From NCBI GenBank assembly GCA_017549285.1, contig JAFYVE010000030.1, forward strand, positions 62,001-126,000: a DNA stretch of 64,000 bases, read 5' to 3'. Each line of letters begins with the position of its first letter. The stretch's first letter is position 1. Shown piece after piece: positions 33,470 to 42,107 of the stretch. This stretch comes from Clostridia bacterium. Lineage in GTDB: Bacteria > Bacillota > Clostridia > Oscillospirales > Acutalibacteraceae. A model generated the notes under the pieces. It did no database searches. It was not told where the DNA came from and was given only the letters and a program-made list of their open reading frames with translations. A program made the translations under genes and the position numbers.

Positions 33470-34794
33470 AGATATTAGGACTGGACATCGGCACAACAAC
33501 AATAAGTGCTGTTGTGGCTGATGCCGAAACAGGAAAAATCCTTGACAGCAGAACTGTTAAAAATGATTCGGTTATTGATTCAACAAAACTGCAGAATCCT
33601 GAAATCATAATAAACACAGTTCTTGAAATCAAGAATGAACTTACAAAAAAATATGCTCCCATATCTGCAATCGGTGTAACAGGACAGATGCACGGAATAC
33701 TTTATCTTGACAAAGACGGTGAAGCCGTAAGTCCTCTTTACACCTGGCAGGACGAAAGCGGAAACAAGCCTTATAAAAACGGTACTTATGCTTCATATCT
33801 GACAGAAAAAACAGGTCATAATATGGCATCAGGCTTTGGTCTTGTTACTCATTTTGTAAATATTCAAGAGAATAATGTTCCCGAAAATGCTGTCACGCTC
33901 TCAACAATTCACGACTATCTTGTTATGAAGCTTACAGGAAGAAAAACGCCTCTTATGCATTCAAGTGATGCGGCAAGTCTGGGTTGTTTTGACCTTAAAA
34001 AAAGTGATTTTGATGAAGATGCACTTGCAAAAATCGGTATAAACAGAAGTTTTCTTCCCGAAGTATGCAATAATTCTGTTATAGCAGGTAAAGACGAAAA
34101 CGACGTACCCATTTCTGTTGCAATCGGTGATAATCAGGCGTCTGTTTTAGGGGCTGTTTCCGATGAAAACAGTGTTCTTGTAAACATCGGCACAGGTAGT
34201 CAGGTTTCTGTTATCACAGACAATCCGAAAGAACTTGCAGACGGTGAAACAAGACCTCTGAATGATATCAATTTCATTCTTGTTGGCGCTCCCCTTTGCG
34301 GCGGCAGAAGTTTTGCTCTTCTTCACAAATTCTTCACTCAATGTGCAGAAATCTTCGGTGGCAACAAAGATGATGTCTATAAAAATATGGACAAGATTGC
34401 TGAAATCAGTCCTGATGAACATTCACTCGATATAGACACACGTTTCTGCGGTACAAGAAGAAATCCCGATATCAAAGGCTCTGTTTCAGGAATTACAGAA
34501 AGCAATTTCACACCTGCTGAGCTTACAAGAGGTTTTTTATACGGTATGGCAAATGAACTTTACTCTCTTTTTGAGGGCTTCGGAATAAATGGCAGTATGC
34601 TTGTGTGTTCAGGAAATGCCGTAAGAAAAAGTTCGGTTTTAAGACACTATCTTGAAGAGCTTTTCGGAATGGAACTTCATGTACCTGCTCACACAGAAGA
34701 AGCATCATTCGGTGCCGCAATTTTCGCAAGTGTTGCCGCAGGAATTTATAAAAACACATTTGAAGCGGCAAAACAGATGATTCATTATCAATGA
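33463..34794 (+). CDS. FGGY carbohydrate kinase, sedoheptulokinase-like
   Basis: ATP-dependent sugar kinase of 443 residues. The two ASKHA domains are visible: GLDIGTTTIS (phosphate 1) with GVTGQMHGIL and TWQDESGN, then VNIGTGSQVSV (phosphate 2) and SGNAVRKSSVLRHYLEELFG. GQMHG and TWQD are found in sedoheptulokinases and in xylulokinases; overall length is closer to the former. ATG 33463 overlaps the GRE stop (ATGTTAA), a translationally coupled arrangement implying the kinase acts on the GRE substrate or product. The precise sugar is not known. Confidence 0.88.
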   Translation: MLKILGLDIGTTTISAVVADAETGKILDSRTVKNDSVIDSTKLQNPEIIINTVLEIKNELTKKYAPISAIGVTGQMHGILYLDKDGEAVSPLYTWQDESGNKPYKNGTYASYLTEKTGHNMASGFGLVTHFVNIQENNVPENAVTLSTIHDYLVMKLTGRKTPLMHSSDAASLGCFDLKKSDFDEDALAKIGINRSFLPEVCNNSVIAGKDENDVPISVAIGDNQASVLGAVSDENSVLVNIGTGSQVSVITDNPKELADGETRPLNDINFILVGAPLCGGRSFALLHKFFTQCAEIFGGNKDDVYKNMDKIAEISPDEHSLDIDTRFCGTRRNPDIKGSVSGITESNFTPAELTRGFLYGMANELYSLFEGFGINGSMLVCSGNAVRKSSVLRHYLEELFGMELHVPAHTEEASFGAAIFASVAAGIYKNTFEAAKQMIHYQ

Positions 34795-34803
34795 GGTGAC
34801 ACA

Positions 34804-35823
34804 ATGAACCTTAATAAACCTTTATTTTTCAAGAAAAACAGAGTAAGAAGAATATACACGGGCGGAAGTCAGTTCGCATCATTTTTCGGTGATGACAGCA
34901 CTGAAGGCTTTTTTCCCGAAGAATGGGTATGTTCCTATGTAAAGGCTCTCAACGAGGGCAGCGACATTCCCGATGAAGGTATTTCGATAACAGAAGACGG
35001 AGAAAAATTTGACGAACTTCTGAAAAATCACACAACAGAAATGCTCGGTGAAGGCAGAACAGAACTCGGAATCCTCACAAAAATCCTTGATTCATCAATA
35101 AGACTTCCCGTTCAATGTCATCCCGACAAAGAATTTTCAAGAAAGCATTTCAATAGCGAATACGGCAAAACTGAGAGTTGGATAATTCTCGGTGCCGGTG
35201 AAGATGCCTGCATCTACTTCGGTTTTAACAAGAGATACACAAAAGAAGAATTCAGAGCCGCTTTTGACAAAGACGAAAGTGTTCTCGTTTCAATGCTCAA
35301 CAAGATTCCCGTAAATGTGGGTGATGTTTTCCTTATCCCCGGAAAAGCCATTCACGCAATCGGAAAGAACTGTCTTCTTCTTGAGGTTCAGGAGCCGACA
35401 GACTTCACTATCCAGCCTGAAAATACCTGCGGTGACTATGTACTGAGTGACAATGAAAAATATTTAGGTCTTGACCCAGATATTGCATTTGACTGCTTTG
35501 ATATGGAGCTTGATTCTCTCGAAAAAACTCTTAAAGCAGCAAAGTGTGAGCCTGTAAAAGTCGGCAATGTTGAAAAACTTATCACTCACGAAAAAACACC
35601 CTGCTTTGCTGTTAACAGATACAATATAAAAGGTGAAAAGGTTTCACTTCCCTGTCCGAGTGTTTATGTAGTTACAGACGGCACAGGAAAAGTTATCTGT
35701 GATGACTTCGTGAGAGATGTTAGAAAAGGTGATTATTTCTTTGCTCCTGCAGTTATTGACGGTAAACTCTTTGCCGAGGGTGATATGAAGATTATTCAGT
35801 GTGATCTGCCTTTGAATAATTAA
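34804..35823 (+). CDS. manA: Type I mannose-6-phosphate isomerase homologue
   Basis: Cupin-fold zinc isomerase of 339 residues that interconverts mannose-6-P and fructose-6-P in its classic form. The zinc ligand set is QCHPDKEF (Gln, His), KTESWI (Glu) and the later GKAIHAIG (His); the C-terminal cupin with VYVVTDGTGKV follows. The ribosome site GAGGTG is 9 bases after the kinase stop. Being coupled to a kinase and a GRE, it may isomerise a phosphorylated hexose or deoxy sugar made by them rather than serve mannose metabolism. Confidence 0.85.
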   Translation: MNLNKPLFFKKNRVRRIYTGGSQFASFFGDDSTEGFFPEEWVCSYVKALNEGSDIPDEGISITEDGEKFDELLKNHTTEMLGEGRTELGILTKILDSSIRLPVQCHPDKEFSRKHFNSEYGKTESWIILGAGEDACIYFGFNKRYTKEEFRAAFDKDESVLVSMLNKIPVNVGDVFLIPGKAIHAIGKNCLLLEVQEPTDFTIQPENTCGDYVLSDNEKYLGLDPDIAFDCFDMELDSLEKTLKAAKCEPVKVGNVEKLITHEKTPCFAVNRYNIKGEKVSLPCPSVYVVTDGTGKVICDDFVRDVRKGDYFFAPAVIDGKLFAEGDMKIIQCDLPLNN

Positions 35824-35840
35824 ATTCGGAGTCAATTATT

Positions 35841-36287
35841 ATGAACATAAATATAACAGAAACAGATTCATATATCCACTTTATTTGTGGTGTAGTATGT
35901 ATATCAATTCTCTTTTATATTTGCACCAGAAACAGAGCAAAATATATGATTACAAAAATAGGATATAATGAAAAATTTTCTGTAAAATATGTCAAGCCTA
36001 ATCGACTTATCAGAAAACATTTCAACATTAAAGAAAATTATATACCGAAATATTTATATTTTGAATTATGGTTTTCACTGTTATTCATTATCCTTCTGAT
36101 AATTGAAATCATCCTCTATTCTTTTGTTAATTTATTCCCTGATTTAATTATTCCGCTTTTCATTCTTATAATTGCACAACCGATAATCGGAATAATAAAT
36201 CTTGTCTGGCTTTTTATTCCTTATTTCATATATCTTGATTCATTTAAAAAGATAAAAAATAAGTTTAAGAAAAAAGAACAAAAATAA
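35841..36287 (+). CDS. Small membrane protein of unknown function
   Basis: Protein of 148 residues with an N-terminal hydrophobic segment (FICGVVCISILFYIC), a basic middle (RLIRKHFNIKENYIPKY) and two further long hydrophobic helices (LWFSLLFIILLIIEIILY and IIPLFILIIAQPIIG). The C-terminus is strongly basic (KKIKNKFKKKEQK). No family recognised. It is the last gene before the terminator at 36305 and starts 17 bases after the PMI homologue behind a weak CGGAG site, so it belongs to the glycyl radical directon by position. Confidence 0.6.
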   Translation: MNINITETDSYIHFICGVVCISILFYICTRNRAKYMITKIGYNEKFSVKYVKPNRLIRKHFNIKENYIPKYLYFELWFSLLFIILLIIEIILYSFVNLFPDLIIPLFILIIAQPIIGIINLVWLFIPYFIYLDSFKKIKNKFKKKEQK

Positions 36288-36304
36288 TCAATTCATTCAA
36301 AAAG

Positions 36305-36336
36305 CAGTTGCTGTAAAATCACAGCAACTGTTTCTT
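36305..36336 (+). terminator. Terminator ending the glycyl radical directon
   Basis: Stem CAGTTGCTGT/ACAGCAACTG (36305-36314, 36321-36330) with a 6-base loop, then TTTCTT. The leading strand text from 36300 recurs at 36902. Confidence 0.85.
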
Positions 36337-36359
36337 CATAAAAGCAAAGTATTTTTTTA

Positions 36360-36388
36360 TTGCAATTCATTATTTTTTATGTTAAAAT
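36360..36388 (+). promoter_or_regulatory. Predicted promoter of the gene at 36495
   Basis: -35 TTGCAA (36360-36365), 17-bp spacer, -10 TAAAAT (36383-36388). Transcription would start near 36395 and leave a leader of about 100 bases before the chosen start. Confidence 0.5.
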
Positions 36389-36494
36389 ATATTTGGTTTG
36401 AATGTTTGATACATTTACATTGATTCATGAAACTATGGAAGATTTTATTACAGAACTCAAACCTGATTATAATATTCACAGAAGGAGTGTTATT

Positions 36495-36890
36495 ATGAGT
36501 ATTGTTGTAAATTCAATACCTTTGGTTCCTTATCTTATTATTATGGCAGGATTATTTTTTGGTTGCATTTACTCAATATATGATGTCAAAAAAAGAACTC
36601 CCGGTCACCCGATGATTTGGACCTTTCCATTTGGAATGCTACTGTTCTTATCCTGTTTTTTGAACAGATATGCATTGGAAGCAACCGTTAATGATTTATT
36701 TCAACAAATAACAGATATTGCTGTTCAGATATCCGTTGCAGGATTTGGTTTATCATTTTTAATTACATTCATATTTGCATACAAAAAAAATTATGTAAAT
36801 AAAGAAAAGTTAAAAAAACTTGCCCCATTGTTAATTGGTTGCATTATAATTATGTTAATCTGTTTTATACCCCTTATTTTTAAAAAATAA
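36495..36890 (+). CDS. Small polytopic membrane protein of unknown function
   Basis: Protein of 131 residues with four hydrophobic segments, including LVPYLIIMAGLFFGCIYSIY and FGLSFLITFIFAYKK, and a basic cytosolic loop. The frame extends up to 36402, but the start chosen is ATG 36495 because AAGGAG (36482-36487) precedes it by 7 bases; nothing Shine-Dalgarno-like precedes 36402. Single-gene unit with its own promoter, lying between two near-identical hairpins. I do not recognise it. Confidence 0.6.
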   Translation: MSIVVNSIPLVPYLIIMAGLFFGCIYSIYDVKKRTPGHPMIWTFPFGMLLFLSCFLNRYALEATVNDLFQQITDIAVQISVAGFGLSFLITFIFAYKKNYVNKEKLKKLAPLLIGCIIIMLICFIPLIFKK

Positions 36891-36904
36891 TTTATACATC
36901 CAAA

Positions 36905-36936
36905 AAGCAGTTGCTGATTGTTTTCAGCAACTGCTT
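36905..36936. terminator. Bidirectional terminator between convergent genes
   Basis: Stem AAGCAGTTGCTGA/TCAGCAACTGCTT (36905-36917, 36924-36936). It serves the plus gene at 36890 and the minus GH106 unit, whose stop is at 36947. The arms repeat the hairpin at 36305. Confidence 0.8.
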
Positions 36937-36946
36937 AATTTATGAA

Positions 36947-39900
36947 TTATTTCTTAATCCACGGAGTTGTGAGAATGCCTACATTTTTAAGGTTGTATTC
37001 ATAGCTCCATTTTTCATCTTCTTCACGCCATGCTCCGGGGCCGTGCCATGAGTGGCTGACATCTGTAAGATGAACAGCACCGAATGAATTGAAACGATGT
37101 GTAAAGAGTTTGATATCGACCTTGTGTTGACCGTCGGCAAGCCCCTTAACAAGAAGCTCATTAGGAGAATAAACGATATTACCCCTGTCTTCACCGTCAA
37201 CATAAACCTTTACAAGACCGCCTCTGTATCTGGGTACTGTAACAAGAAGTTCACCCTTGTCTGTCACTGCTTCAAGGTGATATGTAATATTACCGCCATA
37301 GAAAGGAAGTCCCTGAGGAACAATATCACCGAAAGCAAGTTTTTCTGCCTTTTTACAGATTGTGGCATAACTGCCTATTACTCTGACACCGAAATCACCG
37401 AGAAGATAACACCATTCTGTGTTTGTACGGTTGCCGAGAGGAAGCTTAACGATGAGAATGTTTTCACCGATATTGAGCTTCGGCAAAGCCACCCTCTTGA
37501 TTGATTTATCAACATACCAGCCGATAACATCATTTGCAACAGCTTCACCGTTGAGTGAAATTTCTGCTTTTTCAGCATCTTCAAGAGCAAGAACAGGAGA
37601 AGCAACTTCAATCTCTGAATTTATTGTGAATTCAAGTGTGATAGAATGTTTGATTTCTTCTTCGGGGATAACCCAGGGCTGCGGAACACTTCCGCCTCTT
37701 TCGTCAAGTCCTGCTTCACTTCGTGCAACATTATCTGCAATAAGAATTTCTTCTCTGTCGTGCCATTCACCGTCATCTGTCCTGAAACGGCACATATCAA
37801 GAAGAAGTACATTCTCTTCATCGAGTGTGTAGTCAACAAAAGCGGGAACTTTTACATCTTCATTTGCCTTGATTTCTGCAGTTAAACCTGCATTATCATT
37901 TCTACCCTCTTCAATTTTGACAAGAAGAGAATCGTAATCAAACATTTCTTTCTTAATGACAGTTTTTCCGTTTGCGTAATCAACATCTGCAGGGTAAATA
38001 TCACCTGAAACCGTATCATAAACAGTAACTTTTCTGTCACCGTCAAGATAAATTCTTACATCCTTTGATGAGAAAACATCCTTGTTATAAGGATTGCGTG
38101 CATGAGCAACAAAGAGCCACTGACAATCGTTATCCTGACGCATCTGATAAATAAGATTGTCTGCGAGTGAGCCGTTTTTATAACGGATTGTGACAGTCCT
38201 GTTATCTTCAAGAGCTGTAAGGAGCTTTTCACGGTCAAATGAAATAACTGTGCTGTTTTCGTAAAGTGACTTACCTCTTGCATCGGGAACAGCGTCAACA
38301 TATTCGGGAGCAGATCCCATAAATATGAGTTTACCGCCGTCTGCAACAAACTGTTCAAGTCTTTCAAGTGTTGATGAACGGAGAGTTTCACAATCGGGAA
38401 CAACGATAGCATCATATTCCATTTTGCCGACTTTAAGGGGATTTGTGCCCTTTTCACAGAGTGTGGGGAAAAGTGACTCTGAAATAAAATTAAAGTCAAT
38501 ACTGCCCTTAAGAAGCCAGTTTGTGACATTCTGGAACTTTTCATCAAGTGCATCACGGGCAATTTCTGATTTATCCTTAGGTCCCCAATGGAGCCAGAAA
38601 CTTTCAACGGGATGAATAACACCGACTTTGACAACAGGCTTGCCTCGTGTCATTGCAGTATAAACTCTTGCAAAATGGTCTTCCACATACGAATATTCCT
38701 TATACCAGGGTGACTGATAATGGATTGATGCGGGATAGTCACGCTTTGCCTCACCTGCCATTGAAACCCATGAAAGATGCGGAACTCTGACAGTTACACC
38801 GAGAGCTGCCTGCCAGTCGCCCTGAAGTTTGTGACCTCTGAAATCAAAGTCCCAACCTGTTACACCGTAAAGCTCTGAAAGGACACCTTCATTACCAAAC
38901 TGATGACAAGCTGACTGAGCCTGTTTTGCTGTTGTGAATTCATAACTGTTACAAAGCATATCAATACCCGGTAAGTCAAAGCCTCTGTATGAACGCATTG
39001 CTTCACCAAGAGCTGCAGTCTGGCTTTCAAGAGTCGGCTCTTCCATCATATGACCTGTGAGATAAAGTCCGTTTTCACGACACCAGTTACCACACACATC
39101 AGCAAAAGCCTCTGAAAAACGCTCTGCAATATGGTCATGATAACGGTAACGGGCAAGACTTACGCCCTCTTTTTTATCCCAGAAAAGCTCTGGGAGAAAA
39201 TCGAGAATATCATCACCGTATGCTTTTTTATATGTTTCGGGGATATCATCTGTCCAAGGGAGATTGATATCGTGCTTATCTGTTGAGTTATTGAGTGTCT
39301 GTTTTCTGCAGAACTGCGGTTCATCCGTGAAAATTGCAGGTACGGCATCTCCGAAATCAGAACCAACTGTTTCCTTATATCTTTCGTGAGTAACTTCAAC
39401 AAATCGTTTTACGGCATCCTTGCTGAGAGTATCAAGGTAAGCCTGATTGTTGTACCAGCTTGATGATGAACAGACTTCCATATAGGCATACCATTTTGTG
39501 CCTTCTACAGAATCGTTTTTATCTATTCTTTTATATGACTTAAGGTAACCCTTTTCATCAAGAATAACATCATAAGCGGCAATAAAATCACCCTCACCGT
39601 TTCTTCCGCCTTCACTTCTTGAATCATTTATCTGAAGACTGGCTTTGCTGTCTTCATAAGAATCGGGAGTGAAAAGAAGATATCTTGCACGATATTTCTT
39701 ATCTTTTGTTACAAGGCCGCCTGCAGCACCTGAGGGCCATCTGTCTTCGTCATAGAGCCAGGCAAGCATTTTTTCATCTTTTGCTTTTTCAACGCAGGCT
39801 TTTACGATATCCATATACTCATCAGAAAGATAAGGTGTTGCCATACCTGTTCTTACGTGCATATGGAAGCCGCCAAGCCCCATTTCTTTGAACACTTCAA

Positions 39901-40030
39901 TCTGCCACTTGAGTTCTTCTTTATCGAGTTTACAGTTCCATGCCCAGAAAGGTGTTCCTCTGTATTCACTTGTCGGATTCTTAAAAAGTTCTTTTGAAAG
40001 AATCTTTTCGCTGTTTTTTTTGTAAATCAT
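36947..40030 (-). CDS. GH106-like glycoside hydrolase (alpha-L-rhamnosidase family)
   Basis: Large cytosolic hydrolase of 1027 residues without signal peptide. The N-terminal TIM-barrel region has FWAWNCKLDKEEL, GGFHMHVRTG and LYDEDRWPSGAAGG, text I associate with the GH106 rhamnosidase group. A central barrel/Rossmann-like part with VVPDCETLR and C-terminal beta-sandwich domains (from ~residue 680) follow. ATG 40030 is 16 bases after the beta-helix protein gene, third in the unit oxidoreductase-beta-helix-GH106. Likely releases L-rhamnose or a similar sugar from imported oligosaccharides. Family assignment moderate. Confidence 0.7.
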   Translation of the reverse strand: MIYKKNSEKILSKELFKNPTSEYRGTPFWAWNCKLDKEELKWQIEVFKEMGLGGFHMHVRTGMATPYLSDEYMDIVKACVEKAKDEKMLAWLYDEDRWPSGAAGGLVTKDKKYRARYLLFTPDSYEDSKASLQINDSRSEGGRNGEGDFIAAYDVILDEKGYLKSYKRIDKNDSVEGTKWYAYMEVCSSSSWYNNQAYLDTLSKDAVKRFVEVTHERYKETVGSDFGDAVPAIFTDEPQFCRKQTLNNSTDKHDINLPWTDDIPETYKKAYGDDILDFLPELFWDKKEGVSLARYRYHDHIAERFSEAFADVCGNWCRENGLYLTGHMMEEPTLESQTAALGEAMRSYRGFDLPGIDMLCNSYEFTTAKQAQSACHQFGNEGVLSELYGVTGWDFDFRGHKLQGDWQAALGVTVRVPHLSWVSMAGEAKRDYPASIHYQSPWYKEYSYVEDHFARVYTAMTRGKPVVKVGVIHPVESFWLHWGPKDKSEIARDALDEKFQNVTNWLLKGSIDFNFISESLFPTLCEKGTNPLKVGKMEYDAIVVPDCETLRSSTLERLEQFVADGGKLIFMGSAPEYVDAVPDARGKSLYENSTVISFDREKLLTALEDNRTVTIRYKNGSLADNLIYQMRQDNDCQWLFVAHARNPYNKDVFSSKDVRIYLDGDRKVTVYDTVSGDIYPADVDYANGKTVIKKEMFDYDSLLVKIEEGRNDNAGLTAEIKANEDVKVPAFVDYTLDEENVLLLDMCRFRTDDGEWHDREEILIADNVARSEAGLDERGGSVPQPWVIPEEEIKHSITLEFTINSEIEVASPVLALEDAEKAEISLNGEAVANDVIGWYVDKSIKRVALPKLNIGENILIVKLPLGNRTNTEWCYLLGDFGVRVIGSYATICKKAEKLAFGDIVPQGLPFYGGNITYHLEAVTDKGELLVTVPRYRGGLVKVYVDGEDRGNIVYSPNELLVKGLADGQHKVDIKLFTHRFNSFGAVHLTDVSHSWHGPGAWREEDEKWSYEYNLKNVGILTTPWIKK

Positions 40031-40045
40031 ATTATTTACCTCTGA

Positions 40046-40972
40046 TTAAAAAATTTCTTTATCAATTTTGCCTGTAAAAACATTGTTTTCGGAAACAAGA
40101 ACTGATTTATCGGGATTTTCCGAAATAATGCCGTATGCAGGTGAATCTGTTGTTTCGGGAGCCATAAACAGATTATCCCTGACCTTTATGTCATAAACCA
40201 TAGGTCTGAAAAAGATGTAACCTCGGCTCAAGCCGTATCTGCCGCAAGGACCGTCAAAAATATTGTTATAAATTTCAATATTATTGTGAGGTGCATCGCC
40301 GTGATGACCGACCCCCGGGAAACCGTCACATTTAAAAATATTATCGTGGATTTTTATATTACGGCAGACGGTGTCGTCACGGCTAAAGTCAATCAGAGTG
40401 CCGTCACAGTTAAATACGGGACCATATGAACCTTCGCGTGCAAGGTCTATCTGAATTTCTTCATTATAAAGAATATCGCTGACGCTTGTGTATGTAGGTC
40501 CGTCAAAAACACAATTTCTTACAACGGCATTTTCTGTTGAATTTATTTCAATCATATGCCACTGTGAGCAATGGACAAAACGGCAGTTTTCGATTGTGAT
40601 ATTTCTGCAATGGACGGTGTTGATAAGTGTAGATTTCTCTGTTGTATCAGCATTGCCGTCAAAAATACCGCCTGATATCACGACATCGTGAGTGCCGTCA
40701 TAACCACCCCATTCGGGTTTGGAAAAAGAAGCAAGAAGATATTTTGTAACAGGCTCACTCTTGTAGTTTCTGAGAATTATTGCTTTATCCGAAAGTTTAA
40801 ATACCTGATTTGAATAGAAAATCAGAGCATTTGAAATAAGATATGTGCCGTCAGGGAAATATACGGTACCGCCGTCTTTTACTTCGTCAATACAGGACTG
40901 CAATGCTTTTGTATCGTCGTGAATTCCGTCGGCAAAAACCGACTTATTGTTTAACACATTTATATATTTCAT
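40046..40972 (-). CDS. Right-handed parallel beta-helix protein (pectate lyase/GH28-like)
   Basis: Protein of 308 residues with the beta-helix start (DGIHDDTKALQSCIDEVKDGG, then VYFPDGTYL) typical of the pectate_lyase_3 group. Repeated turns of about 22-25 residues (ITIENCRFVHC, NAVVRNCVFDG, IKIHDNIFKCDG, IEIYNNIFDG) show the solenoid. No signal peptide, so it acts inside the cell. A GTG at 40981 is in frame but part of the GAGGTG ribosome site; ATG 40972 is the start. It lies between an oxidoreductase and GH106 in one unit and probably binds or cleaves uronate/rhamnose oligosaccharides. Confidence 0.8.
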   Translation of the reverse strand: MKYINVLNNKSVFADGIHDDTKALQSCIDEVKDGGTVYFPDGTYLISNALIFYSNQVFKLSDKAIILRNYKSEPVTKYLLASFSKPEWGGYDGTHDVVISGGIFDGNADTTEKSTLINTVHCRNITIENCRFVHCSQWHMIEINSTENAVVRNCVFDGPTYTSVSDILYNEEIQIDLAREGSYGPVFNCDGTLIDFSRDDTVCRNIKIHDNIFKCDGFPGVGHHGDAPHNNIEIYNNIFDGPCGRYGLSRGYIFFRPMVYDIKVRDNLFMAPETTDSPAYGIISENPDKSVLVSENNVFTGKIDKEIF

Positions 40973-40988
40973 TATTGACACCTCATTA

Positions 40989-41960
40989 TCAGAAACTGAA
41001 ATTATTTTCCTTTCTGATATTCTCGATTATTCTGCAGGAATCAAAGGCTGTTTTTCTGCAATAATCATAATAATCCTTGTTTTTTCCATTGACAAAATCC
41101 CTGAAAGCTTCAATTTCTTTTGACATAACAATGTTTTCATCAATAACGGGATAAAGTTCTTCTGTTGTTCCGTCATTATAATATCGTTTTATTCCTGTAA
41201 GCTTTGAAACGGAATTAATTGTAATTGCTCCGTTTTCACCAAGGATACGGCTGCCGAGAAAACCGTTTGCTGTTTTGGAATATGTGATTGTCACCGTCTT
41301 ATCATTATAAATAAAAATGAGAGTCCCCGTACAATCGGAACCCGATTCGAGGAAGTCGGAGTGAGAAATCACATTTTCGGGTTCACCGAAAATTTCAAGA
41401 GCAAAATAAACACAGTAGACGCCCAAATCCATAAGTGCTCCCGTACACATTTCCGGGTTGAAGATATTGGGATTCTCCCCTCTTTTATATGCGGCGTATT
41501 TTGATGAATGTTGAGAAAAATCAATCTGTGCAGTACGTATCTCACCTATATCGGCAAGTGCATTCTTTATAACGGCAAGACCGTCAGAATGCATTGATTT
41601 CATCGCTTCAAGAAGAATAAGATTTCTGCTGTCTGCTATTGAATACAGTTCCTCAAGCTCTTTGGCTGTGACAACCATAGGTTTTTCACAGATAACGTGT
41701 TTGCCTGCCAGAAGACACATTTTTGCCTGTTCGAAATGTTTTGAGTTAGGACTTGCAATATACACGGCGTCAATATTTTCATCACCGAGCATTTCATCAA
41801 GTGAAAAATAATATCTGCTTACATTATTCTTTTGTGCAAATGCATTTGACTTTTCTTCACTTCTTGAATAAACAGCATAAATATCGATATCGTCAACATA
41901 TTTCGATGAATCAATAAAGCTTTCCGTTATCCAGGATGTACCGATTGTTGCAATTCTCAT
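40989..41960 (-). CDS. Gfo/Idh/MocA-family oxidoreductase
   Basis: NAD(P)-dependent sugar dehydrogenase of 323 residues. The Rossmann start is MRIATIGTSWI; CEKPMVVT carries the conserved active-site EKP motif; GALMDLGVYCVY follows in the C-terminal alpha/beta domain. ATG 41960 is the start: GGAGAG stands 8 bases before it, while the frame from 41975 lacks a site. First gene of the beta-helix-GH106 unit. It may oxidise or epimerise the sugar freed by those enzymes, or act in 1,5-anhydro sugar chemistry; not determinable. Confidence 0.88.
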   Translation of the reverse strand: MRIATIGTSWITESFIDSSKYVDDIDIYAVYSRSEEKSNAFAQKNNVSRYYFSLDEMLGDENIDAVYIASPNSKHFEQAKMCLLAGKHVICEKPMVVTAKELEELYSIADSRNLILLEAMKSMHSDGLAVIKNALADIGEIRTAQIDFSQHSSKYAAYKRGENPNIFNPEMCTGALMDLGVYCVYFALEIFGEPENVISHSDFLESGSDCTGTLIFIYNDKTVTITYSKTANGFLGSRILGENGAITINSVSKLTGIKRYYNDGTTEELYPVIDENIVMSKEIEAFRDFVNGKNKDYYDYCRKTAFDSCRIIENIRKENNFSF

Positions 41961-42032
41961 TATAAATCTCTCCATTCTTGTTTAATATAACATAAAAGAT
42001 ATAAAAATAAAATACTTTTTTTATAAAAACAG

Positions 42033-42061
42033 TAGACAAAAATATTATTTTTTTATATAAT
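42033..42061 (+). promoter_or_regulatory. Predicted promoter of the 42-50 kb gene group
   Basis: -35 TAGACA (42033-42038), 17-bp spacer, -10 TATAAT (42056-42061), 46 bases ahead of the GNAT start. Confidence 0.55.
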
Positions 42062-42107
42062 TATTGTGTTAAATTATGGTCGTGCAGAACACACGGGAGT
42101 AATATTT

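Noticed and set aside
29386..36287. Bacterial microcompartment around the glycyl radical enzyme
   Set aside because: No shell proteins, aldehyde dehydrogenase or phosphotransacylase genes, and no encapsulation peptide recognised.
36300..36936. CRISPR-like repeat pair
   Set aside because: Only two copies 600 bases apart, each an inverted repeat working as terminator; no spacers and no cas genes.
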